Positions 51,252 to 62,357 are shown, counted from the first letter of the stretch. The stretch: 64,000 nt of DNA from Microvirga mediterraneensis (GCF_013520865.1 NZ_JACDXJ010000003.1:192002-256001); one strand, 5' to 3'. Program-made: numbers and translations. The notes: a model not told the origin generated them from the sequence alone.

Positions 51252-52043
51252 ATGATCATTCGGTGTTACCTGCTCGCGTCTTCGCTGGCACGGTTGATCC
51301 ATCGGGAGCGCGGGACGGCCCGCGTGGTGGAAGGATCCTTCCGCACGCGGTCGGGCCAGATTCTGAGCGTGCAGGTGGAGAATGACGTTGGTCGTCTTGA
51401 TCTGGTTCATGGCGTAGCCCAGCCATGGCCGAGAGTGAACCGCAGCCCGGTGCCGCCCGGGCACGCGGACGCGCTCCTGGATGTGGCTGAGGGAAGGATC
51501 GCCTACGAGCGCTCGCGGATGGTCGTCGCCGGACGCGAGATCCTGATTGACAGGGTTGGAACCGCGTCGGAGCCGGGTCGTATCGTCATCGAGTTCGACA
51601 ATGAGGATCAGGCCGGACACTTTGCTCCGCCGCAATGGTTCGGACCTGAGATCACCCCGATGGACCGCACTTCTGCGGCCGAGGGGATCCGAGTGGACGA
51701 CGATGAACTCATCTCAGATGCGGCGCTTAATGATCTGCTGGATGTCTTGGAGGGCTTTGAAGGCTTAGGGCCAGGACGTTCCTCCGCGCCGGCGTCCGAC
51801 CGAATCAGCCGTCCCGATTCCCCGAGAGATGCCGTTTCCGATGAGATCCACAGGAAGGCAACAGATGGATCTGCGGACGTTCGAGCCGCTCCTGCAACGA
51901 TCACGGCTACGCTGCGAGAGGCTTCGTCAGCGCAAGTCGTCTTCAAGGAAGGGGCGCAGAGCACGCAGGTTCAGATCAACGCAATCCGGGTCCGGGAGAC
52001 CGCGATCCTACTCCAGGAGGGAGAGGAGGAACCGGATGCCTGA
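51252..52043 (+). CDS. CYTH-like domain protein
   Basis: A 263-residue protein. Residues about 1-130 look like a CYTH (adenylate-cyclase/thiamine-triphosphatase) fold: MIIRCYLLASSLARLIHRERG, ERSRMVVAGREILIDRVG and IVIEFDNEDQAGHFAPPQW, ending FGPEIT. The usual N-terminal ExExK motif is not seen, so catalysis is doubtful. Residues 150-263 are acidic, Ser/Arg/Asp-rich and unrecognised. It lies 62 bases before degP on the same strand and may be part of its operon. Confidence 0.6.
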   Translation: MIIRCYLLASSLARLIHRERGTARVVEGSFRTRSGQILSVQVENDVGRLDLVHGVAQPWPRVNRSPVPPGHADALLDVAEGRIAYERSRMVVAGREILIDRVGTASEPGRIVIEFDNEDQAGHFAPPQWFGPEITPMDRTSAAEGIRVDDDELISDAALNDLLDVLEGFEGLGPGRSSAPASDRISRPDSPRDAVSDEIHRKATDGSADVRAAPATITATLREASSAQVVFKEGAQSTQVQINAIRVRETAILLQEGEEEPDA

Positions 52044-52105
52044 CACGGCATTCACTCCGAGCCTTCAACGCCGATGCAGGCCAACCCGACCGCCACGAGG
52101 TTTCC

Positions 52106-53539
<1,434 letters not shown>

Positions 53540-53565
53540 TCCATCTCTGAAAGGAGGATACGAGA

Positions 53566-54174
53566 ATGGCCCGCAATCCCCTCACACCCTCCCGCACCGG
53601 GTTTGGCTTGCTGGGCGGGAACGATCCCTTCCTGTCGCTTCACCGCGAAATGAACCGCCTGTTCGACGACGTGCTGCGCGGTACGGGGTTGCCTGCCGCC
53701 GGAGGGCAAAGCCAAGGCGGTGTCGGCAACTTCGTCAACGCCAGCATGAATGTGTCGGAAACCGAGAACGAGATCCGCATCACCGCGGAACTGCCCGGCG
53801 TCACCGAACAGGACATCGATGTGAGCCTCGACGACGACGTGCTCACCATCCGGGGCGAGAAGAAGTTCGAGCAGAAGAACGAAAAGGAGAACTTCCATTT
53901 CGTCGAGCGCTCCTACGGCACCTTCCAACGCTCCGTGCGCCTGCCCTTCCCGATCAACCCGGAACAGGTGCAGGCGCACTTCGAGAACGGGGTGCTCACC
54001 GTGACCCTGCCGAAGACGGCCCAGCAGGAGCGCTCCCGCCGCATTCAGGTTCAGGCCCGCGGGGCCGGAGGCCAGAGCGCCCAAGGTGGGCATGGCCCCA
54101 CAGAAGGCGGGAGCGGTCAGGGTGGACAGGGTGGCGGAACGCCGGACAACACCCCGGGCGGCGCCAGCACCTGA
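53566..54174 (+). CDS. Hsp20/alpha-crystallin small heat-shock protein (copy 2)
   Basis: A 202-residue holder chaperone, 26 bases after degP with an AAGGAGGA site. Same N-terminal arm and alpha-crystallin domain as the copy at 37444, but the strand motif is the canonical GVLTVTLPK. The tail differs (Gly/Gln-rich, ending in TPGGAST). It shares a 500-base block with copy 1 that differs at only two bases. This is presumably the functional version. Confidence 0.95.
   Translation: MARNPLTPSRTGFGLLGGNDPFLSLHREMNRLFDDVLRGTGLPAAGGQSQGGVGNFVNASMNVSETENEIRITAELPGVTEQDIDVSLDDDVLTIRGEKKFEQKNEKENFHFVERSYGTFQRSVRLPFPINPEQVQAHFENGVLTVTLPKTAQQERSRRIQVQARGAGGQSAQGGHGPTEGGSGQGGQGGGTPDNTPGGAST
53587..54086 (+). 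repeat. 500-bp duplication shared with 37465-37964 (copy B)
   Basis: Offset 16122 from copy A. The two differences are at 53998 and 54004 (A here, C in copy A). Confidence 0.95.
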
Positions 54175-54192
54175 GCAGACGGACCGCGCATT

Positions 54193-54768
54193 ATGCAACC
54201 ATCTGAAGAGGGGGATCACCCCAGCACCAACGGGACCGATCCCCGCTCGCCGATGGGCACCGGCCGGGCCGCCGCGGCCGTGGACCACGCCCTGCGCGAA
54301 ACCCGTGAGGCGTGGCCGGGCCTGAGCACCTACGAGCGCTTCGAGCAGGTCGTCTCGCTCGTCCTGACCGGCCTGATCAGCCTTGTGATCGCGGCGGCGC
54401 TCGTGAACCTGACGTTCCGCATCCTCATGTTGGTGCTGTTCGGGCTGCTCGACCCGGCCGAGACCGGCGTGTTCCAGGCGATCTTCGGCATGATCTTCAC
54501 CGTGCTGATCGCCCTGGAGTTCAACCACTCGATCATCGGCGTCCTGCACCGCAAGGAAAGCATCGTGCAGGTGCGCACGGTGGTGCTGATCGCCTTGTTG
54601 GCGCTCGTGCGCAAGTTCATCATCCTGGACGCGACCAAGACCGAGCCGCTCACCATCATCGGCTTGGCCGCGGCCATCCTGGCGCTGGGCTCAGTGCACT
54701 GGCTTGTGCGCGACCAGGACCGGAAGGACGCCGCGGTTAGGGAGCATGAAGGCACAGCGGCAGAATAA
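54193..54768 (+). CDS. psiE: PsiE-family phosphate-starvation-inducible membrane protein
   Basis: A 191-residue protein with four membrane helices in residues about 55-170 (VSLVLTGLISLVIAAALVNL; FGMIFTVLIALEFNHSIIGV; VVLIALLALVRKFIILDAT; IIGLAAAILALGSVHWLV). The EFNHSI and RKESIVQVRTVVLIALLALV segments are the PsiE signature. The role is unknown, but a psiE gene is part of the stress-tolerance locus next to kefB and degP. Here it directly follows degP and hsp20 (18-base gap). Confidence 0.9.
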   Translation: MQPSEEGDHPSTNGTDPRSPMGTGRAAAAVDHALRETREAWPGLSTYERFEQVVSLVLTGLISLVIAAALVNLTFRILMLVLFGLLDPAETGVFQAIFGMIFTVLIALEFNHSIIGVLHRKESIVQVRTVVLIALLALVRKFIILDATKTEPLTIIGLAAAILALGSVHWLVRDQDRKDAAVREHEGTAAE

Positions 54769-54794
54769 GTCACCTCCGTTGGCTTCGGGTCTGG

Positions 54795-55316
54795 TCACCA
54801 ACCGAGATACTCCGACAGCCCTGCTCCCGGTGCAAGGAGAGCGAACGCCCAGATGAGGGCCGAGGCGACGTTCACTGCCATGAACAGCGGCAACTGCATG
54901 CCGAAAACGCCCGCGACCAGGGGAACCACAGCCCGCGCCGGACCGAAGAAGCGGCCGATGAACACGCCCCAAATGCCGTGTCGGCAGAAAAAGCGCTCAC
55001 CCTTGCCAACAAGCTGCGGGTGGGTTGAGAGCGGCCAGATCCTGTAGATGGACGTCTTGAAGCGCCGGCCGAGCGTATAGGACACCACGTCGCCGGTGGC
55101 TGCCCCAATGGCCGCGCCGAGCCAGAGCGGCCAGAACTCCAGGTCGGCCACCCCAATGAAGGCGCTGATCGCAATCAGGATTACAGTGGCGGGCACAAAC
55201 AGCGACAGGAAGGCGACCGACTCGCCGAACGCCAGCGCAGCGACGATGAAAGGCGCCCAGGACTGGTTCTGCCGCACGAACTCGACAATGCTGGTCTGGA
55301 TCGTTTCAATGTCCAT
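54795..55316 (-). CDS. DedA-family membrane protein
   Basis: A 173-residue protein. Recognised by FGESVAFLSLFVPATVILIA, the WLGAAIGAATGDVVSYTLGR block (about 65-84) and the FIGRFFGPARAVVPLVAGVF block (about 115-135) with the conserved arginines. DedA/YqjA proteins recycle undecaprenyl phosphate and support membrane stress resistance. Slightly shorter than the usual 200 residues. The start overlaps the end of the upstream gene by 11 bases, which implies coupling. Confidence 0.9.
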   Translation of the reverse strand: MDIETIQTSIVEFVRQNQSWAPFIVAALAFGESVAFLSLFVPATVILIAISAFIGVADLEFWPLWLGAAIGAATGDVVSYTLGRRFKTSIYRIWPLSTHPQLVGKGERFFCRHGIWGVFIGRFFGPARAVVPLVAGVFGMQLPLFMAVNVASALIWAFALLAPGAGLSEYLGW

Positions 55317-55611
55317 GGGTAGCCTGCACTTTCCGCCTGAACACGTCCTTGATGGCCTCGGGCTGCATTGCCCAATCCGGTGCGACGGGCCGCCCCTCCC
55401 AGTCCAACAGCCGATGCAGCATCGCGTCGAACAGAGCTTTGGCCGCCGCGTCGCGCCTGGCCTGCCGCCGGATGCGCGCACCCACCCGGTTATCGATCGG
55501 CCGCACGATCTCCATTGGATCCCCGTGAACCGGTGCCGCCACGACGTGATCAGCGACGAGCTTCAGCTGCTGATACCAGTCAAGCAAGTTGAGCCGGGCA
55601 TGCTGGTCCAC
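55306..55611 (-). CDS. Small hypothetical protein, coupled to dedA
   Basis: A 101-residue protein with a GTG start and AGGA 7 bases upstream. It reads MDQHARLNLLDWYQQLKLVA and PVAPDWAMQPEAIKDVFRRK. Mostly helical, with many Arg and Ala. Not recognised. Its stop overlaps the dedA start by 11 bases. Confidence 0.6.
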   Translation of the reverse strand: MDQHARLNLLDWYQQLKLVADHVVAAPVHGDPMEIVRPIDNRVGARIRRQARRDAAAKALFDAMLHRLLDWEGRPVAPDWAMQPEAIKDVFRRKVQATHGH

Positions 55612-55640
55612 GACGTGTCCTGCAATGGTGGTCTTGCCGG

Positions 55641-56093
55641 TCAGCCGGAACTTATTGCGCGACGATCTGGATCAGAGGAACTTCCAGCCTGATCGCCGCG
55701 CGCCAGGAACTGGCGCGCCAGCCGTTCGGCTGTCTCGAACAGGTGGTCATGGCCTTTCCTAGTGCCAAAGATCGCAGCCACCTCGTTGGAGAACTGGTGC
55801 CTTCGACGGGACCGTTCGTCGAGTGTCAGAGGCCACTCATCGTAGTAGCCATCGTTGATCCGACGCCGAACCTCCGAATAGAGATCAAGCTTCGGCTCTG
55901 TCCTGACGAGGCCATGGACATTGTAGGGATTGGCCTCGATCACCTTGGTGCCGGACGGGAACTCATACTGGATGGCGGCCACATACTCGGCCTCTTCGCG
56001 CGTGTCGGCATCGACGATCACCGACAAGGTGCGGCAGCTGCCGGGTGGCCTGTAATGAACACGGAATTCCAAACCGGCCTCCCGGAGCACCAC
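55641..56093 (-). CDS. Hypothetical protein
   Basis: A 150-residue protein: MVLREAGLEFRVHYRPPGSC, VIVDADTREEAEYVAAIQYE, then charged helices (KLDLYSEVRRRINDGYYDEW; RSRRRHQFSNEVAAIFGTRK). Not recognised. The pattern of an N-terminal alpha/beta part and a helical C-terminus suggests a soluble cytoplasmic protein. It precedes the dedA pair by 29 bases and may be in that operon. Confidence 0.6.
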   Translation of the reverse strand: MVLREAGLEFRVHYRPPGSCRTLSVIVDADTREEAEYVAAIQYEFPSGTKVIEANPYNVHGLVRTEPKLDLYSEVRRRINDGYYDEWPLTLDERSRRRHQFSNEVAAIFGTRKGHDHLFETAERLARQFLARGDQAGSSSDPDRRAISSG

Positions 56094-56153
56094 GAATAAA
56101 CACCGAGACGGGCTTCGTGTGCCCTCGCCCTCGCGGCTTCGGTTACGCTACCT

Positions 56154-57332
56154 CTAAGCCTTGGCGGGTCCGATGTTGTCGGCCATCTGGGCTCCGCGGG
56201 TGCCCAGCGGCTGGGGCGGACCCTCCGTCGTGTCCTGCGCCGTCTGGTGCTCCATCTCGGCGTTGATCTCGGCGCCCAGCAGCACGATGACGCTCGACAG
56301 CCAGATCCAGGTCATGAAGCCGATGGCGGCGCCGAGCGAGCCGTAGGTCTCGTTGTAGCTGCCGAAGTTCGAGACATACCACGAGAACAGCATCGAGCCG
56401 GCAAGCCATAGCACCGCCGCCACGATGCCGCCGGGCGTCACCCATTTCCACTCGGCCTTGTCGCGGCTTGGCCCATAGCGGTAGAGCACCGCCAATCCCG
56501 CAACCACCACGGCCAGGAGGATTGGCCAGCGGGCCAGGGAGAGAAGCCACTCAACGGCCGCGCCCAAGCCGACGAAGTCGAGCACGACCGGCAGCACGAC
56601 AATGCCGGCCAGTGCGACAAGCACGAACGCGATGGCGGCGAGCGTGAACGTGAGGGACTGGGCATTCAACCACAGGAAGCTGCGTTTCTCCTCCTCGTCG
56701 TAGACGATGTTGAGGGCGTCGAAGACCGCCTTCATGCCGGCATTGGCACTCCAGAGTGAGATTACGAGGCCGATGATGAAGCTGAGCCCCAGCTTGCCTC
56801 CGCCCGCCGAGGCGATGCGCTTCACCTGCTCGCCGATGATCTCCATGGCGCCGCCCGGCAGCACGCCCGAGAGGGCATTGAGATGGTCCTGGATGGTCAC
56901 TGGGTCAGCAAACAGGCCGTAGATCGACACCAGCGCGGCAATGGCGGGGAAAATGGCCAGCAGGGCGTAGTAGGTCACGCCAGCAGCGACCGACATGATC
57001 CTGTCTTGGCTGAACTCCTCGTAGGTCCGCCACAGGATGTCCTTCCAGCCGAGGCTCGGGATCTGGGTCGGGGTGTTGGCCTCGCGACCGCGCCCCTTCT
57101 CGTCCGCAGCCTCCCTAGGAGCATGGGCCTTGCCCCCGAACCCGGCTGCCTGTCCTTCGGACGTGCGCTCAGCCTGCCGCGCTAGGGGCTTGGCTGTCGC
57201 TCGGTTTCCGGGCGATCCGCCGATGACAAGCCTGATCAGCGCCCAGCCCAGAACGGCGGCTCCGACCGTCGACAACATGGATGGGCCTTGTCCATTCGGG
57301 CGCCCCTGGGGTGGTGGAGTGATGGCGGTCAT
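56154..57332 (-). CDS. YihY/BrkB-family membrane protein
   Basis: A 392-residue protein with a variable, disordered N-terminal part (about 95 residues) and a YihY/virulence-factor BrkB core: WKDILWRTYEEFSQDRIMSV, AAGVTYYALLAIFPAIAALV, GKLGLSFIIGLVISLWSANA, then four further helices up to GSLGAAIGFMTWIWLSSVIV and LLGAEINAEMEHQTA. The family is often called RNase BN by mistake; its true function is unknown. The length is normal. Confidence 0.9.
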   Translation of the reverse strand: MTAITPPPQGRPNGQGPSMLSTVGAAVLGWALIRLVIGGSPGNRATAKPLARQAERTSEGQAAGFGGKAHAPREAADEKGRGREANTPTQIPSLGWKDILWRTYEEFSQDRIMSVAAGVTYYALLAIFPAIAALVSIYGLFADPVTIQDHLNALSGVLPGGAMEIIGEQVKRIASAGGGKLGLSFIIGLVISLWSANAGMKAVFDALNIVYDEEEKRSFLWLNAQSLTFTLAAIAFVLVALAGIVVLPVVLDFVGLGAAVEWLLSLARWPILLAVVVAGLAVLYRYGPSRDKAEWKWVTPGGIVAAVLWLAGSMLFSWYVSNFGSYNETYGSLGAAIGFMTWIWLSSVIVLLGAEINAEMEHQTAQDTTEGPPQPLGTRGAQMADNIGPAKA

Positions 57333-57553
57333 GGCAAGCGAAATCCTTGAGTCGAAAAGCCGCTCGCGAAGAGCTTGGCAGGCGATCCAACCACGGACGG
57401 CGGCCGACGGTTCCAGGCGGCATTACCCTTGGGCGACGCCAGTTCTTAGGCCAAGGATCACAGGGTTGGCTCCTAAGGGGCGGCTACAATGGGACCTGCT
57501 TTTGGTAAGGTTCAGGTTGGCACCATGTTGCCAGCTCGAAGCGGAGGAAAAGG

Positions 57554-57790
57554 ATGGACGCGCTCGTCTTCGTGAGCCGGGGCACCATTGGACGATGGGA
57601 CATCTACGCCCGCGATCCGAAGGACCTGCTCCTCGGCACGATTGAACAGGAGGACAACCAGCTGCTCTACATCGATGCGGCGACTGATCCGCTGACCGGG
57701 GTCAACGAGGGCCCGTATCCCGATCTCGACGCCGCCATGAGGGCTGTGGCCGACCGGATCCAGGGGACATGCGTGAAATGGGTCCCCTGA
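57554..57790 (+). CDS. Small hypothetical protein
   Basis: A 78-residue protein with a strong GGAGGAAAAGG site before the ATG. MDALVFVSRGTIGRWDIYAR, LLYIDAATDPLTGVNEGPYP and AMRAVADRIQGTCVKWV give a mixed alpha/beta pattern. Not recognised. Lies alone between two minus-strand genes. Confidence 0.6.
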   Translation: MDALVFVSRGTIGRWDIYARDPKDLLLGTIEQEDNQLLYIDAATDPLTGVNEGPYPDLDAAMRAVADRIQGTCVKWVP

Positions 57791-57895
57791 TCGGCCGCCC
57801 TTGCCCTGACGGTTGGGGACGCCGGCGCCTTATAGCAGGGCCTCGACTGGGATTAGGTCCAAACCCGAACCGGGCCCGGGCACGTTGTGAAACCG

Positions 57896-58567
57896 TCAAA
57901 ACAGGCCGTTGCGGCGCTTCTTGTGGCGCTCCTCGATCAGGGGACGGCATGTCTGCTCGATGGCCTTCACGGCCGAGTCGAGCCGTTTCTTGAGCGGATC
58001 CCCCTCCCCTTCGCCCCAGCCGATGGCTGCTTCCCATCGGCCGCGTTCTGCCTCTTCCGAGCCCGTCGGATCCTCGCCGTAGGTGCGGATCAGATTGTGG
58101 GCCGAGTCGATGACCTCGGTGTGGATGGCCCTGATCTCCTCGAAGGGCCGTGCGGCCTCCTCCCCGAAATAGGCCATGAAACGGTAGCGGCTGGCCTGAA
58201 GCTCGGAGAACACTTGGCTCTCCTTCGTCAGCCGGTCGACGGGGGTGAAGATCTCGCTCCGTTCAAGCTCGTCGTCATCGGCTCCCGAGCCGGCGCGAAC
58301 CTCATCCCGCCCCTCATCCTCATCGTCCTCGGATGCGGGAAAGCGCGCCCATGTCAGGACGTCCCTGGCGCGATAGAACTGCGCCAGCACCTCCTCGGCA
58401 AGCTCGGTCTTGCGTCGACCGACCGTTTCCGCGCGCCAGGCATTAAGCCCCCGGATGCCAGCCCAACCCGCCACGACGGCCGACAGGCCCATCATAAGAT
58501 TTGCCCAGGCGGAGACCCATTCAGGTGTCACGATCCATCTCTCCTGCGCACCGGTTATGTCACTCAC
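57896..58567 (-). CDS. Hypothetical membrane-anchored protein
   Basis: A 223-residue protein with one N-terminal hydrophobic segment (WANLMMGLSAVVAGWAGIRG, about 21-40) followed by a long charged helical cytoplasmic or periplasmic region, including an acidic stretch (ASEDDEDEGRDE) and LTKESQVFSELQASRYRFM. Plan similar to small phage/plasmid DUF4760-like proteins, but I cannot confirm that. Function unknown. Confidence 0.55.
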   Translation of the reverse strand: MSDITGAQERWIVTPEWVSAWANLMMGLSAVVAGWAGIRGLNAWRAETVGRRKTELAEEVLAQFYRARDVLTWARFPASEDDEDEGRDEVRAGSGADDDELERSEIFTPVDRLTKESQVFSELQASRYRFMAYFGEEAARPFEEIRAIHTEVIDSAHNLIRTYGEDPTGSEEAERGRWEAAIGWGEGEGDPLKKRLDSAVKAIEQTCRPLIEERHKKRRNGLF

Positions 58568-58672
58568 CCAAGCGTGTCCCAGCCCCTCCGCCTAGACTCA
58601 AGCTCACACGGGCGCCGGTCGCCGAATGGGACGTGAACCGCGGGGACGGCGTTTGGAGGGCTGCCCGGACCA

Positions 58673-60205
58673 TCACCCTCCGGCCCAAGGCCCCTTGATC
58701 GCTTGGGCATCGGACGGGAAAGGCCGTGGCGCATGCTGGACGGTGATCCAATGATCCGTGGTGAACGCCTCAACAGCCCACCTCCCGTTGAAGCGGCCGA
58801 TGCCGGAGTTCTTCTCGCCGCCGAACGGGTTGAACGGCAAATCGTTCACGGGCTGATCGTTGACGTGGGCCATGCCCGTCTGCATCCGCTGGGCGAAACG
58901 CACCCCGCGCTCGACATCCCGCGTGAAGACGCAGCTTGACAACCCGTAGTCCGTATCGTTTGCGATCAGGAGGGCATCCCTCTCCCCTTGCGCCTGAATG
59001 ACTGGCGCGATGGGCCCGAACAGTTCCTCCTGGGCGACCGGCATCTCGCTCGCGACATCGGCAAAGACATGCGGCGGCATGAGAAGCCCGTCGGGCTTGC
59101 CTCCCATCACCTGGCGGACACCTGACGCCCGTGCTTCTACGATGCGATCCTGCAGGCCTTCGAGCTGGCGCTGGTTGATGATTGGTCCGATCATCGTGTC
59201 CGGCTGGTCCGGATCGCCGACGCGAAGCCCCTTCACCCGCTCCACGAAGCGGTCCAGAAACTCCTCATAGACAAGCTCGTCCACGATGAAGCGGTTGGCG
59301 ATCATGCAGATCTGGCCCTGATGCAGGAACTTGCCGAACACCGCCGCCTCGACGGCTTGGTCGAGATCGGCATCGTCCAGCACGACGAAGGGGCTGTTGC
59401 CGCCCAACTCGAGATCAAGCCGCTTGAGGATCGGGGCTTCGGCCGCGAGGCGCATGATGCTCCGGCCCACGGGCGTGGAGCCCGTGAACGAGATGACGCG
59501 CGGCACAGAGTGTTGGACGAAGGCATCTCCGATCTCACTCCCGGCGCCCACGACCACACTGAGCACCCCTTCAGGAAGACCGGCCTCCTCAAAGATCCTG
59601 GCCAGAAGCAGACCGCCTGTCACCGGCGTGTCGCTCGCCGGCTTGACCACGACGGCATTACCGACCGCCAGGGCGGGCGCGAGAGAACGGTTCGTCAGCT
59701 GCATCGGCCAGTTCCACGGGCTGATCACGGCTACGACGCCAACCGGCTTGCGGTAGACCCGGCTCTCCTTGCCAGGCACGTCGGCGGGAAGGATCCGGCC
59801 CTCGACGAGGTAGGGTACCGAGGCGGCCTCGAGCATGCCGGCATGCACCGCCTCCCATTCGAGGGTGGCCTTGATCCGGGTGCTGCCCGACTCCCGGATG
59901 AGCCAGGAGACGATCTCCTCTCGGCGGGCCTCCATCCCCCGGGCGGCCCGCCGCATCACCTCGGCCCGTTCGGCCGGCAGGCGGGCGGCCCAGTCGACCT
60001 GCGCCTTGGCGGCCCCGAAATAAGCGATGTCGAGATCGTCCGGGCTGGCCTGTGGGATCTCCGCCAGCACGCCGCCTGTATAGGGGTTCAGGTCCCGGTT
60101 GACCGTTTCGGATCGGCCCTTGCGCCACATGCCGCCGAGAGGGAGCGTTTCGAAGTCCGTGTAGGGGTTCGGATGCGCACGCTGCTGCTGGACATCCATT
60201 GCCAC
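58673..60205 (-). CDS. Aldehyde dehydrogenase family protein
   Basis: A 510-residue NAD(P)-dependent aldehyde dehydrogenase. [20 protein letters not shown] (about 157-176), [12 protein letters not shown] (about 240-251), the general base E266 in [20 protein letters not shown] and the nucleophile C300 in [15 protein letters not shown] are all intact. The motif set resembles benzaldehyde/vanillin-type dehydrogenases. The end ([20 protein letters not shown]) is complete. An ATG at 60199 is an alternative start. Probably detoxifies aromatic or lipid aldehydes. Confidence 0.92.
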   Translation of the reverse strand: MAMDVQQQRAHPNPYTDFETLPLGGMWRKGRSETVNRDLNPYTGGVLAEIPQASPDDLDIAYFGAAKAQVDWAARLPAERAEVMRRAARGMEARREEIVSWLIRESGSTRIKATLEWEAVHAGMLEAASVPYLVEGRILPADVPGKESRVYRKPVGVVAVISPWNWPMQLTNRSLAPALAVGNAVVVKPASDTPVTGGLLLARIFEEAGLPEGVLSVVVGAGSEIGDAFVQHSVPRVISFTGSTPVGRSIMRLAAEAPILKRLDLELGGNSPFVVLDDADLDQAVEAAVFGKFLHQGQICMIANRFIVDELVYEEFLDRFVERVKGLRVGDPDQPDTMIGPIINQRQLEGLQDRIVEARASGVRQVMGGKPDGLLMPPHVFADVASEMPVAQEELFGPIAPVIQAQGERDALLIANDTDYGLSSCVFTRDVERGVRFAQRMQTGMAHVNDQPVNDLPFNPFGGEKNSGIGRFNGRWAVEAFTTDHWITVQHAPRPFPSDAQAIKGPWAGG

Positions 60206-60677
60206 CGTCTCCCCTCTCGGTCAAACAGATCAAGCCAGGTCGCCAATCAGGCTGCGGAAGGCCACAACTGAAGTGCGCGGAGGGCACCCCCCCAGGATCC
60301 TTACGGTTCAGTCAGGGAAGAGCGCAGCGGGTCCTCTCGTAACCATGACAACCAAACTTGGACGTTGGCTGCGGGTTCCCAGCTCAACCTCACCCTAGAA
60401 GCTCCTCGGACGCGACGTAACCGTCTGGGCTGCACCTGGCATCTTGGCGGCGGGTTGTACGGCAACTGGTGCGGCCCTGCGGGAATGCGGAGAGCCCCTG
60501 GCAAAAATGAGGAACTCCACACCTGACGCGCCGCTTTTCATTATCGTCTGGCGTCAGGTTTCATCAGGACGGGCTCGGGGCCATCGTGCATCTGTTCCAG
60601 AAGGGAAACATGGCTGTGCAGACAAGTTGCGATGGACATCGCGCTGACGCAACGACGACAGCCAGACAACTCTGAAG
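60206..60677. other. Divergent intergenic stretch without a gene
   Basis: About 470 bases between aldehyde dehydrogenase and the MltR-like gene. No supported gene. A weak GGAAA-N17-GTTG pattern near 60604-60629 is not convincing as an EcfG promoter. Confidence 0.35.
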
Positions 60678-61196
60678 ATGGACGCCATGAACTTGGACAG
60701 GCTCTATCTCGCCAACCGCAACGCCTATCTAACGGCGGTAAATGGGGAGAGTCCGCGAGGCAAAGTATTCTTCGCTGCTAACATCCTTCACGACCAGCTC
60801 GCCACCTGCCTGAAGGCCTTTCTCATCGAAGATGCGGTCGCAAACGGGCTCACTGATGATCCAAGGGGGCCGCTCGCAACATTCTCGGCCAGAGCGAGCC
60901 TGGCCTATGCTCTGGGCCTGATTTCAAAAGAAGAATATGAAGACTGTGACACCATCGGCAGAATTAGAGACGAGTTTTCTAAAAGTCTGAAAGCTGATTT
61001 CGAGACAGAGGAGATACGCGATCTATGTCAAGACTTGAGGTGCGGGCTTGAGGCTACGGGAGGCATCACGCCACTAGCCGCTCCCCATGGAATGAACAAG
61101 TTTGTCACAACCGCTGTTTCGCTCATCTCGAGGTTCTCCGTTCGTCACCACTACATCTCCCGAAAACGAGCAACGTACTCAGGCCAGCCGTATTAG
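60678..61196 (+). CDS. MltR-like (mannitol repressor family) protein
   Basis: A 172-residue protein. The block GPLATFSARASLAYALGLIS, followed by KEEYEDCDTIGRIRDEFSKS (about residues 64-105), is the core of the MtlR/MltR repressor family. The family represses mannitol operons in enterobacteria, but many members sit in unrelated contexts. No mannitol genes are nearby. The base composition is less GC-rich than that of the neighbours, which suggests separate acquisition. Confidence 0.75.
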   Translation: MDAMNLDRLYLANRNAYLTAVNGESPRGKVFFAANILHDQLATCLKAFLIEDAVANGLTDDPRGPLATFSARASLAYALGLISKEEYEDCDTIGRIRDEFSKSLKADFETEEIRDLCQDLRCGLEATGGITPLAAPHGMNKFVTTAVSLISRFSVRHHYISRKRATYSGQPY

Positions 61197-61322
61197 AGAC
61201 CTGCCCGCAGCATACCCCCGCAAACAAGCTTCGTTCCCGCGGCAGGATGTGCGTTACCTATCGGTTGCAGGGACTGTCAGACCTCCGCGGGTGCAGAAGG
61301 CGAGCATCCGTCGCGGCACGTC

Positions 61323-61994
61323 TCATTTGAGAGCCGGGTTACGGAGCCGCTCGGCGCGATTCATGCGTGACCGAAGCTTCACATTCGAGTACCACGACAA
61401 GTGACGCTGCCGCTCCACAGGGCTTCTTTCAGATGCCCTGGTGAAGCCGGAGCGCCAGGCCGCGAAGGCGAGCGCGCCGGCTGCCGCGCCGACCAGAACC
61501 CCCAGCAGCAGGCCGGATGAGGCGGCACTCCCCTGGCGATGGTGCCTGCGCAAATGCTCGATCTTCTCCTCGGCGAACTCATGCCGGAGTTCCCAAACCT
61601 GCTCCTCACTCAGGATCTCGCGCGCGTCGGGCAGGAGTTCGTCCTCCTCCCGTCGGAAATGCTCCTCGAGCAAGGTCGCCAAGCTGCGGAAATCAAGGGT
61701 CCAGTTCTGGGAGCCCTTGTCCGGCACGCGGACAAGCTCGGCGAGCCGGCGCTCGATCTCCTCGTGCTCGTCTTCCAGCTCATCGATCAGGCGGCGGGTT
61801 CTGTCATGGTCTTCGAGGGCGTCGAACAGGCTTTCCTCCTCAGCCTCGAAGTGCCGCCGGAGTTCGCTGTCGAGCTCGTCGACTAGCCTGTCGCGGCTTC
61901 TGACGCTGCCGTTCGGCAGGGCACGGAGGATAGCGCTGCACAGGTCGGCAACGTTGGCGTGGTCGTTGGTGATCAACTGCCAGAGGTCCATCAC
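61323..61994 (-). CDS. Hemerythrin-domain membrane-anchored protein
   Basis: A 223-residue protein. Hemerythrin-like bundle (residues 1-150) with candidate ligands H12, H48, E52, H77, H112 and E116, then a hydrophobic anchor (GLLLGVLVGAAAGALAFAAW, about 161-180) and a basic tail of about 40 residues. It is the paralog of the 50217 protein without its winged helix, and the intact version of the fragment at 45623. GGAG lies 7 bases before the first ATG. It could bind oxygen, NO or iron. Confidence 0.85.
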   Translation of the reverse strand: MMDLWQLITNDHANVADLCSAILRALPNGSVRSRDRLVDELDSELRRHFEAEEESLFDALEDHDRTRRLIDELEDEHEEIERRLAELVRVPDKGSQNWTLDFRSLATLLEEHFRREEDELLPDAREILSEEQVWELRHEFAEEKIEHLRRHHRQGSAASSGLLLGVLVGAAAGALAFAAWRSGFTRASERSPVERQRHLSWYSNVKLRSRMNRAERLRNPALK

Positions 61995-62357
61995 ACGGCT
62001 CCACGGAGGGTGGGCAGTAAACCAACTCCTGAGGTGCCGGGTTCCGCGCCTTCTGAAACGCTAACCTAGAAGCCGGGAGCCGAGAAGCTGAACAGGTTCA
62101 GCTTCGCAACCGAGGCCACCCAGCACCGTTGGCCATCGGTCGGTATCGCCTTCGTCTAGGCGAATTCGTCAGAGGCAGGGAGCAAAAGCTGCCAGAGGCA
62201 AGCTTGGGTGAGAAGCGTCCTGAACCAGTCCGGATCAATGCTCCTGACTGCTTGCGTCGGAAAAAAGCCACCACAGGCGCTGCAAGGCGCGAAACGGCAA
62301 GAGTTCGCTGGTCCGCCGAGACGTCGATAGGTGGGGAGCTCCGACCAGAGAGACAGG
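61995..62357. other. Intergenic stretch without a supported gene
   Basis: About 360 bases between the hemerythrin gene and the sensor kinase. A plus-strand frame here extends antisense into the kinase 3' end and has no family features. Confidence 0.35.
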
